A DNA stretch of 64,000 nucleotides from Lacisediminihabitans sp040549465 (GCF_040549465.1 NZ_JBEPTL010000008.1:89839-153838), one strand, 5' to 3'; shown: positions 33,564 to 42,718, counted from the first letter of the stretch. The notes: generated by a model not told the origin, from the letters alone. Translations and numbers: made by a program.

Positions 33564-34543
33564 GCGGACTCAGCCACCTCGACTCCGACGGGCGAGCCCG
33601 CATGGTGGATGTCGGCGACAAGTCGGTAACCGCCCGCACCGCCACAGCCACCGGCCGCTTCATCACCCGGCCGGATGTCGTGGCCATGGTTCGCGCAGAC
33701 CACCTGCCGAAAGCCGACGTGCTGGCAACCGCCCGCATCGCCGGCATCTCGGGGGCGAAGAAGACCAGCGAACTCATCCCGCTCTGCCATCAGATCGCCC
33801 TCAGCTCGGTGAAGGTGGACTTCGAGCTCGGGGAGAACTCGATCCTCATCACGGCCACCGCCAGGACCACCGGACAGACCGGGGTCGAGATGGAGGCGCT
33901 GACAGCCGTCACCGTCGCAGGCCTCACCCTTCACGACATGGTGAAGGCCGTCGATCCGGCCGCGACGCTGACCGACGTGCGGCTCGAGGAGAAGACCGGC
34001 GGCAAGCGTGGGCACTGGACCCGGGACGGCAGCATCGAGCCGGATCGCACAAAACCGCAGGTGCCGCGGCCATCAACCGCAGCTGTGATCGTCGCCTCCA
34101 CTGCCGGGGCCGTCGGCGCGCGCGAAGACACCACGGGTCCCGCTATCGCCGAATGGTTCCGCGCACGCGGCTACAGCGTCGACGCGGTCACCGTGGTAGC
34201 GGATGCTGACATCGCCGGCGAGCTGGCCCGCGTGGTCGCCACCGCACCCGCCGTGATCATCACGACCGGGGGCACCGGTATGAGTCCCAGTGATCGCACA
34301 CCGGAGGCGACCAGCGCCATCCTGGACCGCGAGATACCCGGGGTGGCCGAAGCTATTCGCGCCCGCGGGCTCACCGTGACCCCGAAGTCGGCGCTCAGCC
34401 GCGGCCTCGCCGGCACCGCCGGTGACACCGTCATTGTCAACCTGCCAGGGTCTACCGGTGGAGTGAAAGACGGTCTCGCCGTGCTCGACGGCCTGCTGGA
34501 GCACCTCGTCGCGCAGGTCGCAGGCGGTGGCGCCCATGAGTAG
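33560..34543 (+). CDS. MoaC-MogA/MoaB fusion for molybdenum cofactor synthesis
   Basis: 327 residues with two domains. Residues 1-155 are MoaC (RMVDVGDKSVTARTATATGR, SGAKKTSELIPLCHQIALSS, GVEMEALTAVTVAGLTLHDM), which with MoaA makes cyclic pyranopterin monophosphate. Residues 170-320 are MogA/MoaB-like (IITTGGTGMSPSDRTPEATS, then LPGSTGGVKDGLAVLDGLL), which adenylates molybdopterin. This fused form is known in actinobacteria. It overlaps moaE by eight bases. Confidence 0.92.
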   Translation: MSGLSHLDSDGRARMVDVGDKSVTARTATATGRFITRPDVVAMVRADHLPKADVLATARIAGISGAKKTSELIPLCHQIALSSVKVDFELGENSILITATARTTGQTGVEMEALTAVTVAGLTLHDMVKAVDPAATLTDVRLEEKTGGKRGHWTRDGSIEPDRTKPQVPRPSTAAVIVASTAGAVGAREDTTGPAIAEWFRARGYSVDAVTVVADADIAGELARVVATAPAVIITTGGTGMSPSDRTPEATSAILDREIPGVAEAIRARGLTVTPKSALSRGLAGTAGDTVIVNLPGSTGGVKDGLAVLDGLLEHLVAQVAGGGAHE

Positions 34544-34949
34544 GGTGCTCGCGGTGATCTCCGAGCTCACCATCGATGGCACAGTGATCGAAGACTTCGT
34601 CATGGCCGCGGAACACGGGGCGCTCGTGACCTTCCGCGGGATCGTGCGCAACCACGATCACGGGCTCGCCGTGACCGCGCTGGACTATCAGGCGCATCCG
34701 GATGCCCAACGATTTCTCGAGGACTGCTGCAACCAGGTCGCGGTCGAGACCGGCCTGCGTGTCGCGGCCGCACACCGCGTCGGGTCGCTGGTGGTCGGCG
34801 ACACCGCGCTGGCTGCCGCGGTCGCCGCACCACACCGCCGCGAAGCCTTTGAGGCCTGCGAGCGCCTCGTCGAACTGATCAAGTCGCAGGTGCCGATCTG
34901 GAAGCGCCAACACCTCACCGACGGCGCGACGGAGTGGGTCGGGCTGTAA
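34536..34949 (+). CDS. moaE: Molybdopterin synthase catalytic subunit
   Basis: 137 residues. Motifs LVTFRGIVRNHDHGLAVTAL, LDYQAHPDAQRFLEDCC, AAHRVGSLVVGDTALAAAVA, CERLVELIKSQVPIWKRQ identify MoaE, which transfers sulfur from MoaD to the pterin. Its last residues GATEWVGL are typical. A GTG nine bases upstream is an alternative start. Confidence 0.93.
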   Translation: MSRVLAVISELTIDGTVIEDFVMAAEHGALVTFRGIVRNHDHGLAVTALDYQAHPDAQRFLEDCCNQVAVETGLRVAAAHRVGSLVVGDTALAAAVAAPHRREAFEACERLVELIKSQVPIWKRQHLTDGATEWVGL

Positions 34950-34962
34950 CCGGCCCAGCCGT

Positions 34963-35080
34963 CGCGGCCCCATCCGTCGGCGCCCCCATTTGTCGGCCCC
35001 CATCCGTCGGCGCCAGCCGTCGCGGCCCCCATCCGTCGGCGCCAGCCGTCGGGCCCCCATCCGTCGGGCCCCCATCCGTC
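34963..35080. repeat. Minisatellite of CCCCCATCCGTCGG-type units
   Basis: At least six imperfect copies of CCCCCATCCGTCGG, some separated by CGCCAGCCGTCG, follow the moaE stop. The unit length varies between about 15 and 30 bases. The array leads directly into the long palindrome. Confidence 0.8.
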
Positions 35081-35148
35081 AGCGCGGTGTTTTGTTATCA
35101 CCGCGGCTGTTGCAACCGCCGCGCTGATAACAAAACACCGCGCTGACG
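35077..35148. terminator. 72-base palindrome between convergent genes
   Basis: Perfect 24-base arms (35077-35100 and 35125-35148, containing GGTGTTTTGTTATCA) flank a centre that itself holds CGCGGC/GCCGCG arms and GTTGCAAC. It sits just after the stop of the minus-strand lipoprotein and after plus-strand moaE, so it can serve both as terminator. A related palindrome is at 36222-36285. Confidence 0.7.
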
Positions 35149-35149
35149 C

Positions 35150-36142
35150 TCAGCCGCCGCCGAAGTTGCCGCTCAGCGACGGAGCACCCCCGGCGACGGC
35201 GGTGATGATGTACGGCAGCGGAGCGATGCTGACGTTGGCGTTCGCCATCGCTGGCGCGGAGAACAGGGCCGCGATCTCCGTATCCTGAGTACCGGTGAGC
35301 TTGGCGACGTAGAGCACCGGCCAATGGTCGCGGTCGCGCGGCGTCTGCAGCCAGAACTGTGCGTTCGGAAACTGGGATGCCGCGCTCAAGATCGCGTGCA
35401 CAGCCGCGTCCGTGAGGTGGTCCGGCACATCGGCGATGCGCACCCGGCCGCCGTCGGCCCAATAGTCCGCTCCGGCGCGGAACGGGGCCGTCTTCTGCAA
35501 CTCGTCATAGACATCTGCGAGCTGCTGCGTCGTCGACGTCTCGATTGAGGGGACCTGCGTGTCGGCGGAGAACGACAGCACGCCGGGGTACTCGACCACC
35601 TCGGCGGTCACACGGGCCGACTGCACGACCCGTTGCGGGTCTTTCGCCGGGTAGACGACGATGCTTGCGGCACGCCGCGGCGAGGTGTCGGTGTCGCCTC
35701 CCCCGGTCTGCGTCCCGGCCTCGAGAACTGCCTGCCACTGGTCGGCACCACCGATCGCGAAACGGTCGGACAGCGCACGCTCCTTTTTCGCCACGGTGGC
35801 CGCCGCGCTCGGGCTCACTCCCGCCGCAAGAATCACCTCGATCTGCACCTTCCACAGGTGCGCATCCCACGGATCGAGCGTGGGCGCGGGGCGCGGCGAC
35901 GAGCCTGGCGTGCCCTGAGTCTCAGGCGGCCGGGTCGCGCGCGGCGGGGCAAGAGGCAGCTGCATCGCCGTCGCCGATTCCACCCCGGGCATCCGGCGGA
36001 GTTCGGCGGCAACGTAGTCGGCGATCGAAGGCTCTGTCGCGTTCGTCGGTTTCGCGGACAGGGCAGGGGCCGAGCATCCCGCTACCCCGACCAGGACACC
36101 CAATGCGACCAGCGTCAGGGCGATGAGCTTGGAAAACTTCAC
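35150..36142 (-). CDS. Hypothetical lipoprotein
   Basis: 330 residues from GTG 36142. The signal peptide ends in lipobox VAGC, so the product is membrane anchored outside. A proline-rich linker (PPRATRPPETQGTPGSSPRP) follows a short folded part (IADYVAAELRRMPGVESATA). The remainder resembles no family I recognise; ADYVAAELRRMPGVESA-type stretches recall sensor-like domains that measure bias or similarity, but this is only an impression. It lies between two long palindromes, isolated from the Moco genes on both sides. Confidence 0.7.
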   Translation of the reverse strand: MKFSKLIALTLVALGVLVGVAGCSAPALSAKPTNATEPSIADYVAAELRRMPGVESATAMQLPLAPPRATRPPETQGTPGSSPRPAPTLDPWDAHLWKVQIEVILAAGVSPSAAATVAKKERALSDRFAIGGADQWQAVLEAGTQTGGGDTDTSPRRAASIVVYPAKDPQRVVQSARVTAEVVEYPGVLSFSADTQVPSIETSTTQQLADVYDELQKTAPFRAGADYWADGGRVRIADVPDHLTDAAVHAILSAASQFPNAQFWLQTPRDRDHWPVLYVAKLTGTQDTEIAALFSAPAMANANVSIAPLPYIITAVAGGAPSLSGNFGGG

Positions 36143-36201
36143 CACTTGATCCTGTCGCACCCGGTCATCCGCTACGAACTGCAATCGGCCCCCAACCATC
36201 C

Positions 36202-36285
36202 GCGCGGCGCTTTGTTCCGTGAGCGCGGCGCTTTGTTATCAGCGCGGCTGCTGTAACCGGCGCGCTGATAACAAATCGGCGCGCT
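36202..36285. terminator. Second TTTGTTATCAGCGCG palindrome, after moaD
   Basis: Arms 36222-36246 and 36261-36285 pair over 25 bases with two mismatches, the inner 15 perfectly. GCGCGGCGCTTTGTT occurs twice as a direct repeat (36202 and 36223). It stands six bases after the moaD stop on the minus strand, so it probably ends the moaA-moaD transcript. The core TTGTTATCA is shared with the palindrome at 35077. Confidence 0.65.
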
Positions 36286-36290
36286 GATCG

Positions 36291-36572
36291 TCAGCCGCCC
36301 GCGAAGGGCGGCAGAACGTCGACGCGGGCGCCGACCGCTCGCGAGTCATCACGGCTGACGACACCGTCGACCAGGAACGAACCGGATGCCAGCACTCGCG
36401 ACATCGCATCACCGTAGCGTTCGATGAGCACGGCCCGCAGCTCGCCGACCGTGGGCACCAAGGGCAGCGACTCCCCCTCGCGGCCGGCCGCTTCGGCTGC
36501 GGCGGCGAAGTACCGCACCTCGACGGAGGCTGAGCCTGTCGAAGCGGCCGCGGCCGGAGACGCCTCAACCAC
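36291..36572 (-). CDS. moaD: Molybdopterin synthase sulfur carrier
   Basis: 93 residues, ubiquitin-like fold expected, with the obligatory C-terminal Gly-Gly (VDVLPPFAGG) that carries the thiocarboxylate. VEVRYFAAAAEAAGREGESL and VGELRAVLIERYGDAMSRVL fit MoaD. GTG 36572 overlaps the end of moaA. The codons between it and a second in-frame GTG at 36521 include CTTCGACAGGCTCAG, half of a chromosomal palindromic repeat, so the shorter start (about 76 residues) may be the functional one. Confidence 0.85.
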   Translation of the reverse strand: MVEASPAAAASTGSASVEVRYFAAAAEAAGREGESLPLVPTVGELRAVLIERYGDAMSRVLASGSFLVDGVVSRDDSRAVGARVDVLPPFAGG

Positions 36573-37647
36573 CGATCGCCCCCATGCTGCGCACCGGACG
36601 CACGAAGTCGGCGCGCTCCATCCCGTGCCCTGCCTGCTTGCCCCACATGGCCGCCCGCCACCAGGTGGCGATCGTCTCGTCGTCCACGTCGCTGCGGAGG
36701 AGCGCGCGCAGGTCGGTCTCGTCGTCGCCGAACAAGCAGGAGCGCACGGTACCCTCCGCCGTGATGCGGGTACGATCGCAGGCTTCGCAGAACGAGCGGG
36801 TGACGGACGCGATGATGCCGACGGTGGCCGGGACACCCTGCTGCTGGTAGCCGTCGATGATCCACTCTTCGGCCGGGGAAGACGGATCCTCGCGGTGTGG
36901 CTGGGAGAGGGTGAAACGCGCGCCGAGCACATCGAGGAGCTCTGCGGCATCCACCATGTTGTCGCGCGCCCAGGCCTCATCGGCGTCGAGCGGCATCTGT
37001 TCGATGAAGCGCAGCCGCACGCCGTTCGCCAGCGACCATTCGAGCAGGTCGGCGGCGCCCGCGAGGGTGTCACGCATCAGCACCGCGTTGATCTTGAGCG
37101 GGGTGAGCCCGGCATCCTTCGCTGCCTCGATACCCGCGAAGACTGCGGGGAGGCGGTCGCGTCTGGTGAGCCTGGCGAAGTGGTCGCGATCCACGGTGTC
37201 GAGCGAGATGTTGATGCGGGTGAGACCGGCAGCGACCAGTTCGTGGATGCGATGGTCGAGCCCGATGCCGTTGGTCGTCATCGAAATGGAGGCACCGTCG
37301 GCGACGGCCGACGAGAGTCCGACGATCTCGGCGAGGTCGGCCCGCATCAGCGGTTCACCCCCGGTGAAACGTACGTCGTGCACGCCGAGGTCTCGAACGC
37401 CGATGCCGACAAGGCGGGCGATCTCGGTCGCGGTGAGCAGGTTCTCACGCGGAATGGCGGGAAGCCCCTGCTCCGGCATGCAGTAGGTGCAGCGCAGCGA
37501 GCACTTCTCGGTGATCGAGATACGGAGGTCGCGAGCGGTGCGACCAAAGCGGTCGATGAGTCCCGCGGTATCCGGACGCCCGACTGTGGACGGCATCCGG
37601 GCGGGATCCCGCCGAATGCCGGGGATCCCCAGGTCGAGTTGCGTCAT
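36565..37647 (-). CDS. moaA: GTP 3',8-cyclase (radical SAM)
   Basis: 360 residues. The radical SAM cluster motif is CSLRCTYCMPE near residue 50; RFTGGEPLMRADL follows; the second Fe-S cluster cysteines lie in FCEACDRTRITAEGTVRSCL; the C-terminus is the required Gly-Gly (MGAIGG). It converts GTP to the cyclohydro intermediate for MoaC. It overlaps moaD at its end. Confidence 0.95.
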   Translation of the reverse strand: MTQLDLGIPGIRRDPARMPSTVGRPDTAGLIDRFGRTARDLRISITEKCSLRCTYCMPEQGLPAIPRENLLTATEIARLVGIGVRDLGVHDVRFTGGEPLMRADLAEIVGLSSAVADGASISMTTNGIGLDHRIHELVAAGLTRINISLDTVDRDHFARLTRRDRLPAVFAGIEAAKDAGLTPLKINAVLMRDTLAGAADLLEWSLANGVRLRFIEQMPLDADEAWARDNMVDAAELLDVLGARFTLSQPHREDPSSPAEEWIIDGYQQQGVPATVGIIASVTRSFCEACDRTRITAEGTVRSCLFGDDETDLRALLRSDVDDETIATWWRAAMWGKQAGHGMERADFVRPVRSMGAIGG

Positions 37648-37675
37648 AGTTTCACCCTAAGCGCTCCACGCTAGA

Positions 37676-38605
37676 CTACGGCAGGATGTGACCGGCTGCG
37701 GTAAACAGGCGGTACCACTCCTCACGGGTGAGCGGTACATCCGAACCGGCCGCCGAGTCCCGAAGGTGCTCGACATTCGTCGTTCCGAGCACGACCTGCA
37801 TGTGCGCGGGGTGGCGGGTGATCCAGGCCACGGCGATGGCCGCCGGAGGTACGTCGTAGCTTTTCGCGAGCTGGTCGATCACATCGTTCAGTTCGGCGTA
37901 AGTCTCGCGGTCGCCGAGGAAGACTCCGTCGAAGAACCCCTTCTGGAATGGTGACCAGGCCTGCAGTGTGATGTCATTGAGGCGGCAGTAGTCGAGGATG
38001 CCGTTGTCCCTGTCGATCGACTGGTCGAGGCCTGCCATGTTGGCCGCCATGCCCGCGGCGATCAACGGGGCGTGCGTGATGCTCAGCTGCACCTGGTTCA
38101 CGATGAGCGGCTGCGTCACCGAGCGCTTGAGCAACTCGACCTGGCCTGGCGTGTGATTCGAGACGCCGAAGTTGCGCACCTTGCCCGCGGCCAGCAGCGT
38201 GTCGAAGGCCGCGGCGACCTCATCGGGTTCGACGAGCGCGTCGGGGCGGTGCAGCAGCAGGATGTCGAGGTACTCGGTCTGCAGTGCGGCCAGGGACTTG
38301 TCCACGGATTCGAGAATGTGCTCCTTCGAGTAGTCCCAGAACCCGGAGCGGATACCGACCTTCGACTGGATGGTGACGGCTGCACGTTCCTCGGTCGAGA
38401 AGGTCACCGCCTCGCCGAACCGCCTCTCGCACTGGTGCGGCTTGCCGCCGTAGACATCGGCATGATCGAAGAAGTTGATCCCGCTGTCTCTGGCCGCTCC
38501 GACCAGAGAGCGGATGCCCTCATCACTGAGCGGTTCGATGCGCATCAGCCCGAGGATGATGTCGGAGACTTCGAGGGTTGTGTTCGGCAAGGTCATCGTC
38601 TTCAT
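37676..38605 (-). CDS. Aldo/keto reductase
   Basis: 309 residues with the aldo/keto barrel. The catalytic Asp-Tyr are in NFFDHADVYGG, Lys in VTIQSKVGIR and His in ILLLHRPDALVEPDEVA. SNHTPGQVELL and the late CRLNDITLQAWSPFQKGFFD are family features. It should reduce carbonyls with NADPH; substrate unknown. It is a single gene, 28 bases upstream of moaA in the same direction. Confidence 0.9.
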   Translation of the reverse strand: MKTMTLPNTTLEVSDIILGLMRIEPLSDEGIRSLVGAARDSGINFFDHADVYGGKPHQCERRFGEAVTFSTEERAAVTIQSKVGIRSGFWDYSKEHILESVDKSLAALQTEYLDILLLHRPDALVEPDEVAAAFDTLLAAGKVRNFGVSNHTPGQVELLKRSVTQPLIVNQVQLSITHAPLIAAGMAANMAGLDQSIDRDNGILDYCRLNDITLQAWSPFQKGFFDGVFLGDRETYAELNDVIDQLAKSYDVPPAAIAVAWITRHPAHMQVVLGTTNVEHLRDSAAGSDVPLTREEWYRLFTAAGHILP

Positions 38606-38713
38606 ACCTCCATTCTCCCCCGCTCATCGAGTGGTCCTGACACGGAACCGAAAAATTCGCCGACGTCATCGAGGCTCAGGTGGCTAGGCTTGGATCAACC
38701 GAAGGAGCACTTG

Positions 38714-39303
<590 letters not shown>

Positions 39304-39307
<4 letters not shown>

Positions 39308-40050
39308 CAGACGTCGCTCAGCCGAGCATCTGGAAGGTGAGCGTCGTGACGGAGACCCGCACGGAGACTGCATCCGGGCGCAGCATCGTGCTCGACGTTC
39401 CTGGCTGGGGCGGCAATATCGCCGGCCAGCATGCGGATGTTCGACTCACCGCACCCGACGGCTACACCGCCACCCGCTCGTACTCTGTTGCCTCCGCGGG
39501 GCCAGGAAACCGAGTGCAGCTCGCCGTCGACCGCCTGCCGACCGGCGAGGTGTCGCCCTACCTGGTCGACGACCTGATGGTGGGCGACCAGCTGGAAATC
39601 CGTGGCCCGCTCGGCGGATGGTTCGTCTGGCGTCCAGAGATCGAAGAGGTGGCGCAGACCGGGCCCGTGCAACTCATCGGCGGTGGCTCGGGCATCGTGC
39701 CCCTGGTGGCGATGATCCGCTCGCACGCGGCATCGGGCAGCGCCGCGCCGTTCCGGCTTCTCTACTCCGTGCGAACACCGGATGACGCGTTCTTCCGGTC
39801 AGAGTTGGCGAACCCGTCGCCCGGACTCGACGTGACCTGGGCGTACACCCGCCGCACACCGCACGGCTGGCCGCGTCCGGCCGGTCGCCTCACCCAGGCC
39901 GATCTCGAGGCCGACGCCTTTCCCGCCAGCCTCTCCCCCGCCGTGTTCGTCTGCGGCCCGACAGGTTTCGTCGAGACGGTCGCCAACGCGCTGGTCGAAC
40001 TCGGCCACGATCCGCAGCGGGTCAAAACCGAGCGTTTCGGAGGCAAATGA
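39304..40050 (+). CDS. Ferredoxin-reductase-type FAD/NAD(P) oxidoreductase
   Basis: 248 residues. TRSYSVASAGPGNRVQLAVD contains the RxYS FAD motif; LIGGGSGIVPLVAMIRSHAA is the NAD-binding GGGxGxxP; the end VFVCGPTGFVETVANALVEL, then ERFGGK, completes the family. It lacks a [2Fe-2S] domain. GTG start overlaps the upstream molybdoenzyme stop, so it probably passes electrons to or from that enzyme. Confidence 0.88.
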
Positions 40051-40066
40051 TGTCGAGGGGTGCGAA

Positions 40067-40324
40067 ATGACCGGACACGTTGACGGCAACGCGCTGGCCG
40101 GACCACTCTCCGAGCTGTTCCAGTTCGACGTGACCACGGCATCCGCTCGCTGTGTCTCCTGCGGGGATGTCGCCACGCTCGCCTGCGCCATGGTCTACGT
40201 CGAACCGGCGAGCATGATCGTGCGCTGCCGCAGCTGCGATGGCGTGCTCATGGTTTTGGTGCAGGAGCCGGAACTCACCTGCATCGAACTTCGCGGCATG
40301 GCCTGGCTGCAGGTGCCGCGCTAG
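40067..40324 (+). CDS. DUF6510-type zinc-ribbon protein
   Basis: 85 residues with two cysteine pairs, CVSC near residue 28 and CRSC near 54, forming a likely zinc ribbon. It follows the reductase by 16 bases and matches small proteins (DUF6510) found beside such molybdo-oxidoreductase genes. Function is unknown. Confidence 0.75.
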   Translation: MTGHVDGNALAGPLSELFQFDVTTASARCVSCGDVATLACAMVYVEPASMIVRCRSCDGVLMVLVQEPELTCIELRGMAWLQVPR

Positions 40325-40962
40325 CCCTCGCTCCGCTGCGGATTTCTCAACACCGCGCTCAGCGCGAATGCCCAGCCGAGGATGCCGGCCAGGCAGATCC
40401 GCTCGGTGATGCCGACGATCTGGGGCAGTATCGCGAGGCTGAGGGCGAGCGCGAGAAGACCGGCCAGGGCGACGACGAGGAAAACGGCCGGTGCGCGACG
40501 CCTGCTCACCGTGCGAAACCAGACGGTGAGCACTGTCATCGCGGCAAGTACCACGACGAATCCTGTGGTGGCGAACACGACGTGCACGAAACCGATCGTC
40601 GTGTGCGGCGTCATGCCGAACTCGCCGGTCGGGTTCACATCTGTCGGAGCGAAGACGAGTGCGGCCGAGCACAGCCCCGCGACCGCGAGCAGCACTGCGC
40701 CCAGCCGACGGAGCGCGGATGCCGGAGCGCTGAGCGAGACCACCACGATCACGCAACCGCTCATCACCGCGCGGGCGAAGAAGTTGACCGCCATCGCCCA
40801 GCCGTAGGGACCGACGGCGAGGTCGCTCTCCGCATCCGAGACCACGCTGTAGTGCGGCGGCAGCAGCTGCAGGACAACGTCGATCCCCAGGTAGAGCAGC
40901 ACGATCGCCATCGCTGTCGTGGCGAAGACACGACGGATGCCGGCGGTGGGTGTCGGCCTCAT
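40321..40962 (-). CDS. DUF998 family membrane protein
   Basis: 213 residues and six hydrophobic helices. YSVVSDAESDLAVGPYGWAM near the N-terminus and the following layout are characteristic of DUF998. It is convergent with the zinc-ribbon gene, sharing four bases at the stops. Function is unknown. GGAGGA lies immediately upstream of ATG 40962. Confidence 0.8.
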   Translation of the reverse strand: MRPTPTAGIRRVFATTAMAIVLLYLGIDVVLQLLPPHYSVVSDAESDLAVGPYGWAMAVNFFARAVMSGCVIVVVSLSAPASALRRLGAVLLAVAGLCSAALVFAPTDVNPTGEFGMTPHTTIGFVHVVFATTGFVVVLAAMTVLTVWFRTVSRRRAPAVFLVVALAGLLALALSLAILPQIVGITERICLAGILGWAFALSAVLRNPQRSEG

Positions 40963-41050
40963 TCCTCCAGTCTTGCAGCTTGACCGCCCGCAAATTGTGA
41001 GGTGTGCAGCCGCTTTCAGCGTGGGGTGAGTTCTCCTCCTGCGCAACGAC

Positions 41051-41084
41051 AGAGGAGGGCCGACACGAATGTCGGCCCTCCTCT
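41051..41084 (-). terminator. Terminator of the ilv operon
   Basis: A 15-base perfect stem (AGAGGAGGGCCGACA and its complement) with a four-base loop lies ten bases after the ilvC stop. The T-run is weak (GTCGTT), but stem strength and position support termination. Confidence 0.75.
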
Positions 41085-41093
41085 CGTGAACTG

Positions 41094-42119
41094 TTAGCGC
41101 GCGGCCGAACCGTCCGTGTAGTCTTCGTCGACCTGCTTCCAGGCGAAGAGAGCACGCAGTTCCTTGCCTGTCGCTTCGATCGGGTGCTGGGCACCCTTCT
41201 CACGCAGCGCGAGGAATTCGGGCGCTCCGGCATCCTGGTCTGCGATGAAACGTTCCGCGAAGGCACCCGACTGGATGTCTCCGAGCACGGCCTGCATGTT
41301 CTCCTTCACGTGCGGGTCGATGACGCGAGGGCCGGAGACGTAGTCGCCGTACTCAGCGGTGTCGGAGACCGACCAGCGCTGCTTGGCGATGCCGCCCTCC
41401 CACATGAGGTCGACGATGAGCTTGAGCTCGTGAAGCACCTCGAAGTAGGCGATTTGCGGCTGGTAGCCAGCCTCGGTCAGGGTCTCGAAACCATACTGCA
41501 CGAGCTGAGAGACACCACCGCAGAGCACGGCCTGCTCGCCGAACAGGTCGGTCTCGGTCTCCTCGGTGAAGGTGGTCTTGATGCCACCGGCACGCAGGCC
41601 GCCGATCGCCTTCGCGTACGACCAGGCGAGCTCCCAGGCCTGGCCTGAGGCGTCCTGCTCGACGGCGACGATGACGGGAACGCCACGGCCAGCCTCGTAC
41701 TCGCGGCGCACGGTGTGGCCAGGACCCTTGGGAGCGACCATGATCACGTCAACGCCCTCCGGCGCCTTGATGTAACCGAAGCGGATGTTGAAGCCGTGCC
41801 CGAAGAGGATCGCCTTGCCGTCGGCCAGGTGCGGCTGGATGTCCGCCGCGTAGAGGCCGCGCTGGTGCTGGTCGGGCGCGAGGATGACGATCACGTCGGC
41901 CCACTCGGATGCCTCTGCAGACGTCAGCACGGTGAACCCGGCTTCCTCCGCCTTCTGCTTCGACTTCGAATCGGGCTTGAGGCCGACGACGACCTCGACG
42001 CCGGAGTCGCGGAGGTTCTGCGCGTGGGCGTGGCCCTGCGAGCCGTAGCCGATGACGGCGACCTTCTTGCCCTGGATGAGCGCGAGGTCTGCGTCTTTAT
42101 CGTAGAAAATCTCGGTCAC
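41094..42119 (-). CDS. ilvC: Ketol-acid reductoisomerase
   Basis: 341 residues from GTG 42119 (VTEIFYDKDADLALIQGKKV). It makes dihydroxyacids in valine and isoleucine synthesis. VAVIGYGSQGHAHAQNLRDS is the NADPH site; KGPGHTVRREYEAGRGVP, TFTEETETDLFGEQAVLCGG and ELKLIVDLMWEGGI hold the magnesium ligands. Last gene of ilvD-ilvB-ilvN-ilvC. Confidence 0.96.
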   Translation of the reverse strand: MTEIFYDKDADLALIQGKKVAVIGYGSQGHAHAQNLRDSGVEVVVGLKPDSKSKQKAEEAGFTVLTSAEASEWADVIVILAPDQHQRGLYAADIQPHLADGKAILFGHGFNIRFGYIKAPEGVDVIMVAPKGPGHTVRREYEAGRGVPVIVAVEQDASGQAWELAWSYAKAIGGLRAGGIKTTFTEETETDLFGEQAVLCGGVSQLVQYGFETLTEAGYQPQIAYFEVLHELKLIVDLMWEGGIAKQRWSVSDTAEYGDYVSGPRVIDPHVKENMQAVLGDIQSGAFAERFIADQDAGAPEFLALREKGAQHPIEATGKELRALFAWKQVDEDYTDGSAAR

Positions 42120-42146
42120 TGTGCCTGTTCTTTCTGTTCGGTTTGC

Positions 42147-42203
42147 TCCCTGAGCTTGTCGAAGGGAGCCGGATTGCTGCGGTCCCTTCGACAAGCTCAG
42201 GGA
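42147..42203. repeat. Perfect 21-base palindromic repeat between ilvN and ilvC
   Basis: Arms with the core CCCTGAGCTTGTCGAAGGG (42147-42167 and its complement 42183-42203) surround 15 bases. It is of a repeat type commonly scattered in Microbacteriaceae genomes; half a copy lies inside moaD near 36530. In the ilv operon it may tune expression of ilvC relative to ilvBN. Confidence 0.85.
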
Positions 42204-42211
42204 CCGTTGAG

Positions 42212-42718
42212 TCAGTTCTTGAAGACGCGTTCGGTGATGCTCTTGCCACCGCGTCCGATGGCGAGGAGACCGGACTGGGCGATCTCCTTGATGCCGTGCG
42301 GCTCCAGCACCCTGAGCAGCGCCTGCACCTTGGCGGTGTCGCCAGTGACCTCGATCACGAGGGCGTCGGTCGCAACATCCACGACCCGCGCCCTGAACAG
42401 GGTCGCAGCCTCGAGGACCTGGCTGCGCGTGGTGTTATCGACCCGCACTTTAATGAGCATGTGTTCACGCTCGACGGTCTGCGCAGGGTCGAGTTCCACG
42501 ATCTTGATCACGTTCACCAGCTTGTTGAGCTGCTTGGTGACCTGTTCGAGCGGAAGCTCCTCGACATCCACAACCACCGTGATCCGGGAGAGTCCCGCGA
42601 TCTCGCTGGCACCGACGGCGAGGCTCTCGATGTTGAATCCGCGACGGGCGAAAAGGCCGGCGACCCTGGTCAGCAGACCCGGTTTGTCTTCGACCAGGAG
42701 GGAAAGAACGTGGCTCAT
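42212..42718 (-). CDS. ilvN: Acetolactate synthase small subunit
   Basis: 168 residues. The N-terminal ACT domain (HVLSLLVEDKPGLLTRVAGL) binds valine for feedback control of IlvB; IVELDPAQTVEREHMLIKVR and ARVVDVATDALVIEVTGDTA are family motifs. It lies 22 bases after ilvB. Confidence 0.95.
   Translation of the reverse strand: MSHVLSLLVEDKPGLLTRVAGLFARRGFNIESLAVGASEIAGLSRITVVVDVEELPLEQVTKQLNKLVNVIKIVELDPAQTVEREHMLIKVRVDNTTRSQVLEAATLFRARVVDVATDALVIEVTGDTAKVQALLRVLEPHGIKEIAQSGLLAIGRGGKSITERVFKN

Noticed and set aside
34452..35101. Minus-strand ORFs with GADGWGRRRMG-type repeats
   Set aside because: Products of the CCCCCATCCGTCGG minisatellite read in different frames, not a repeat protein.
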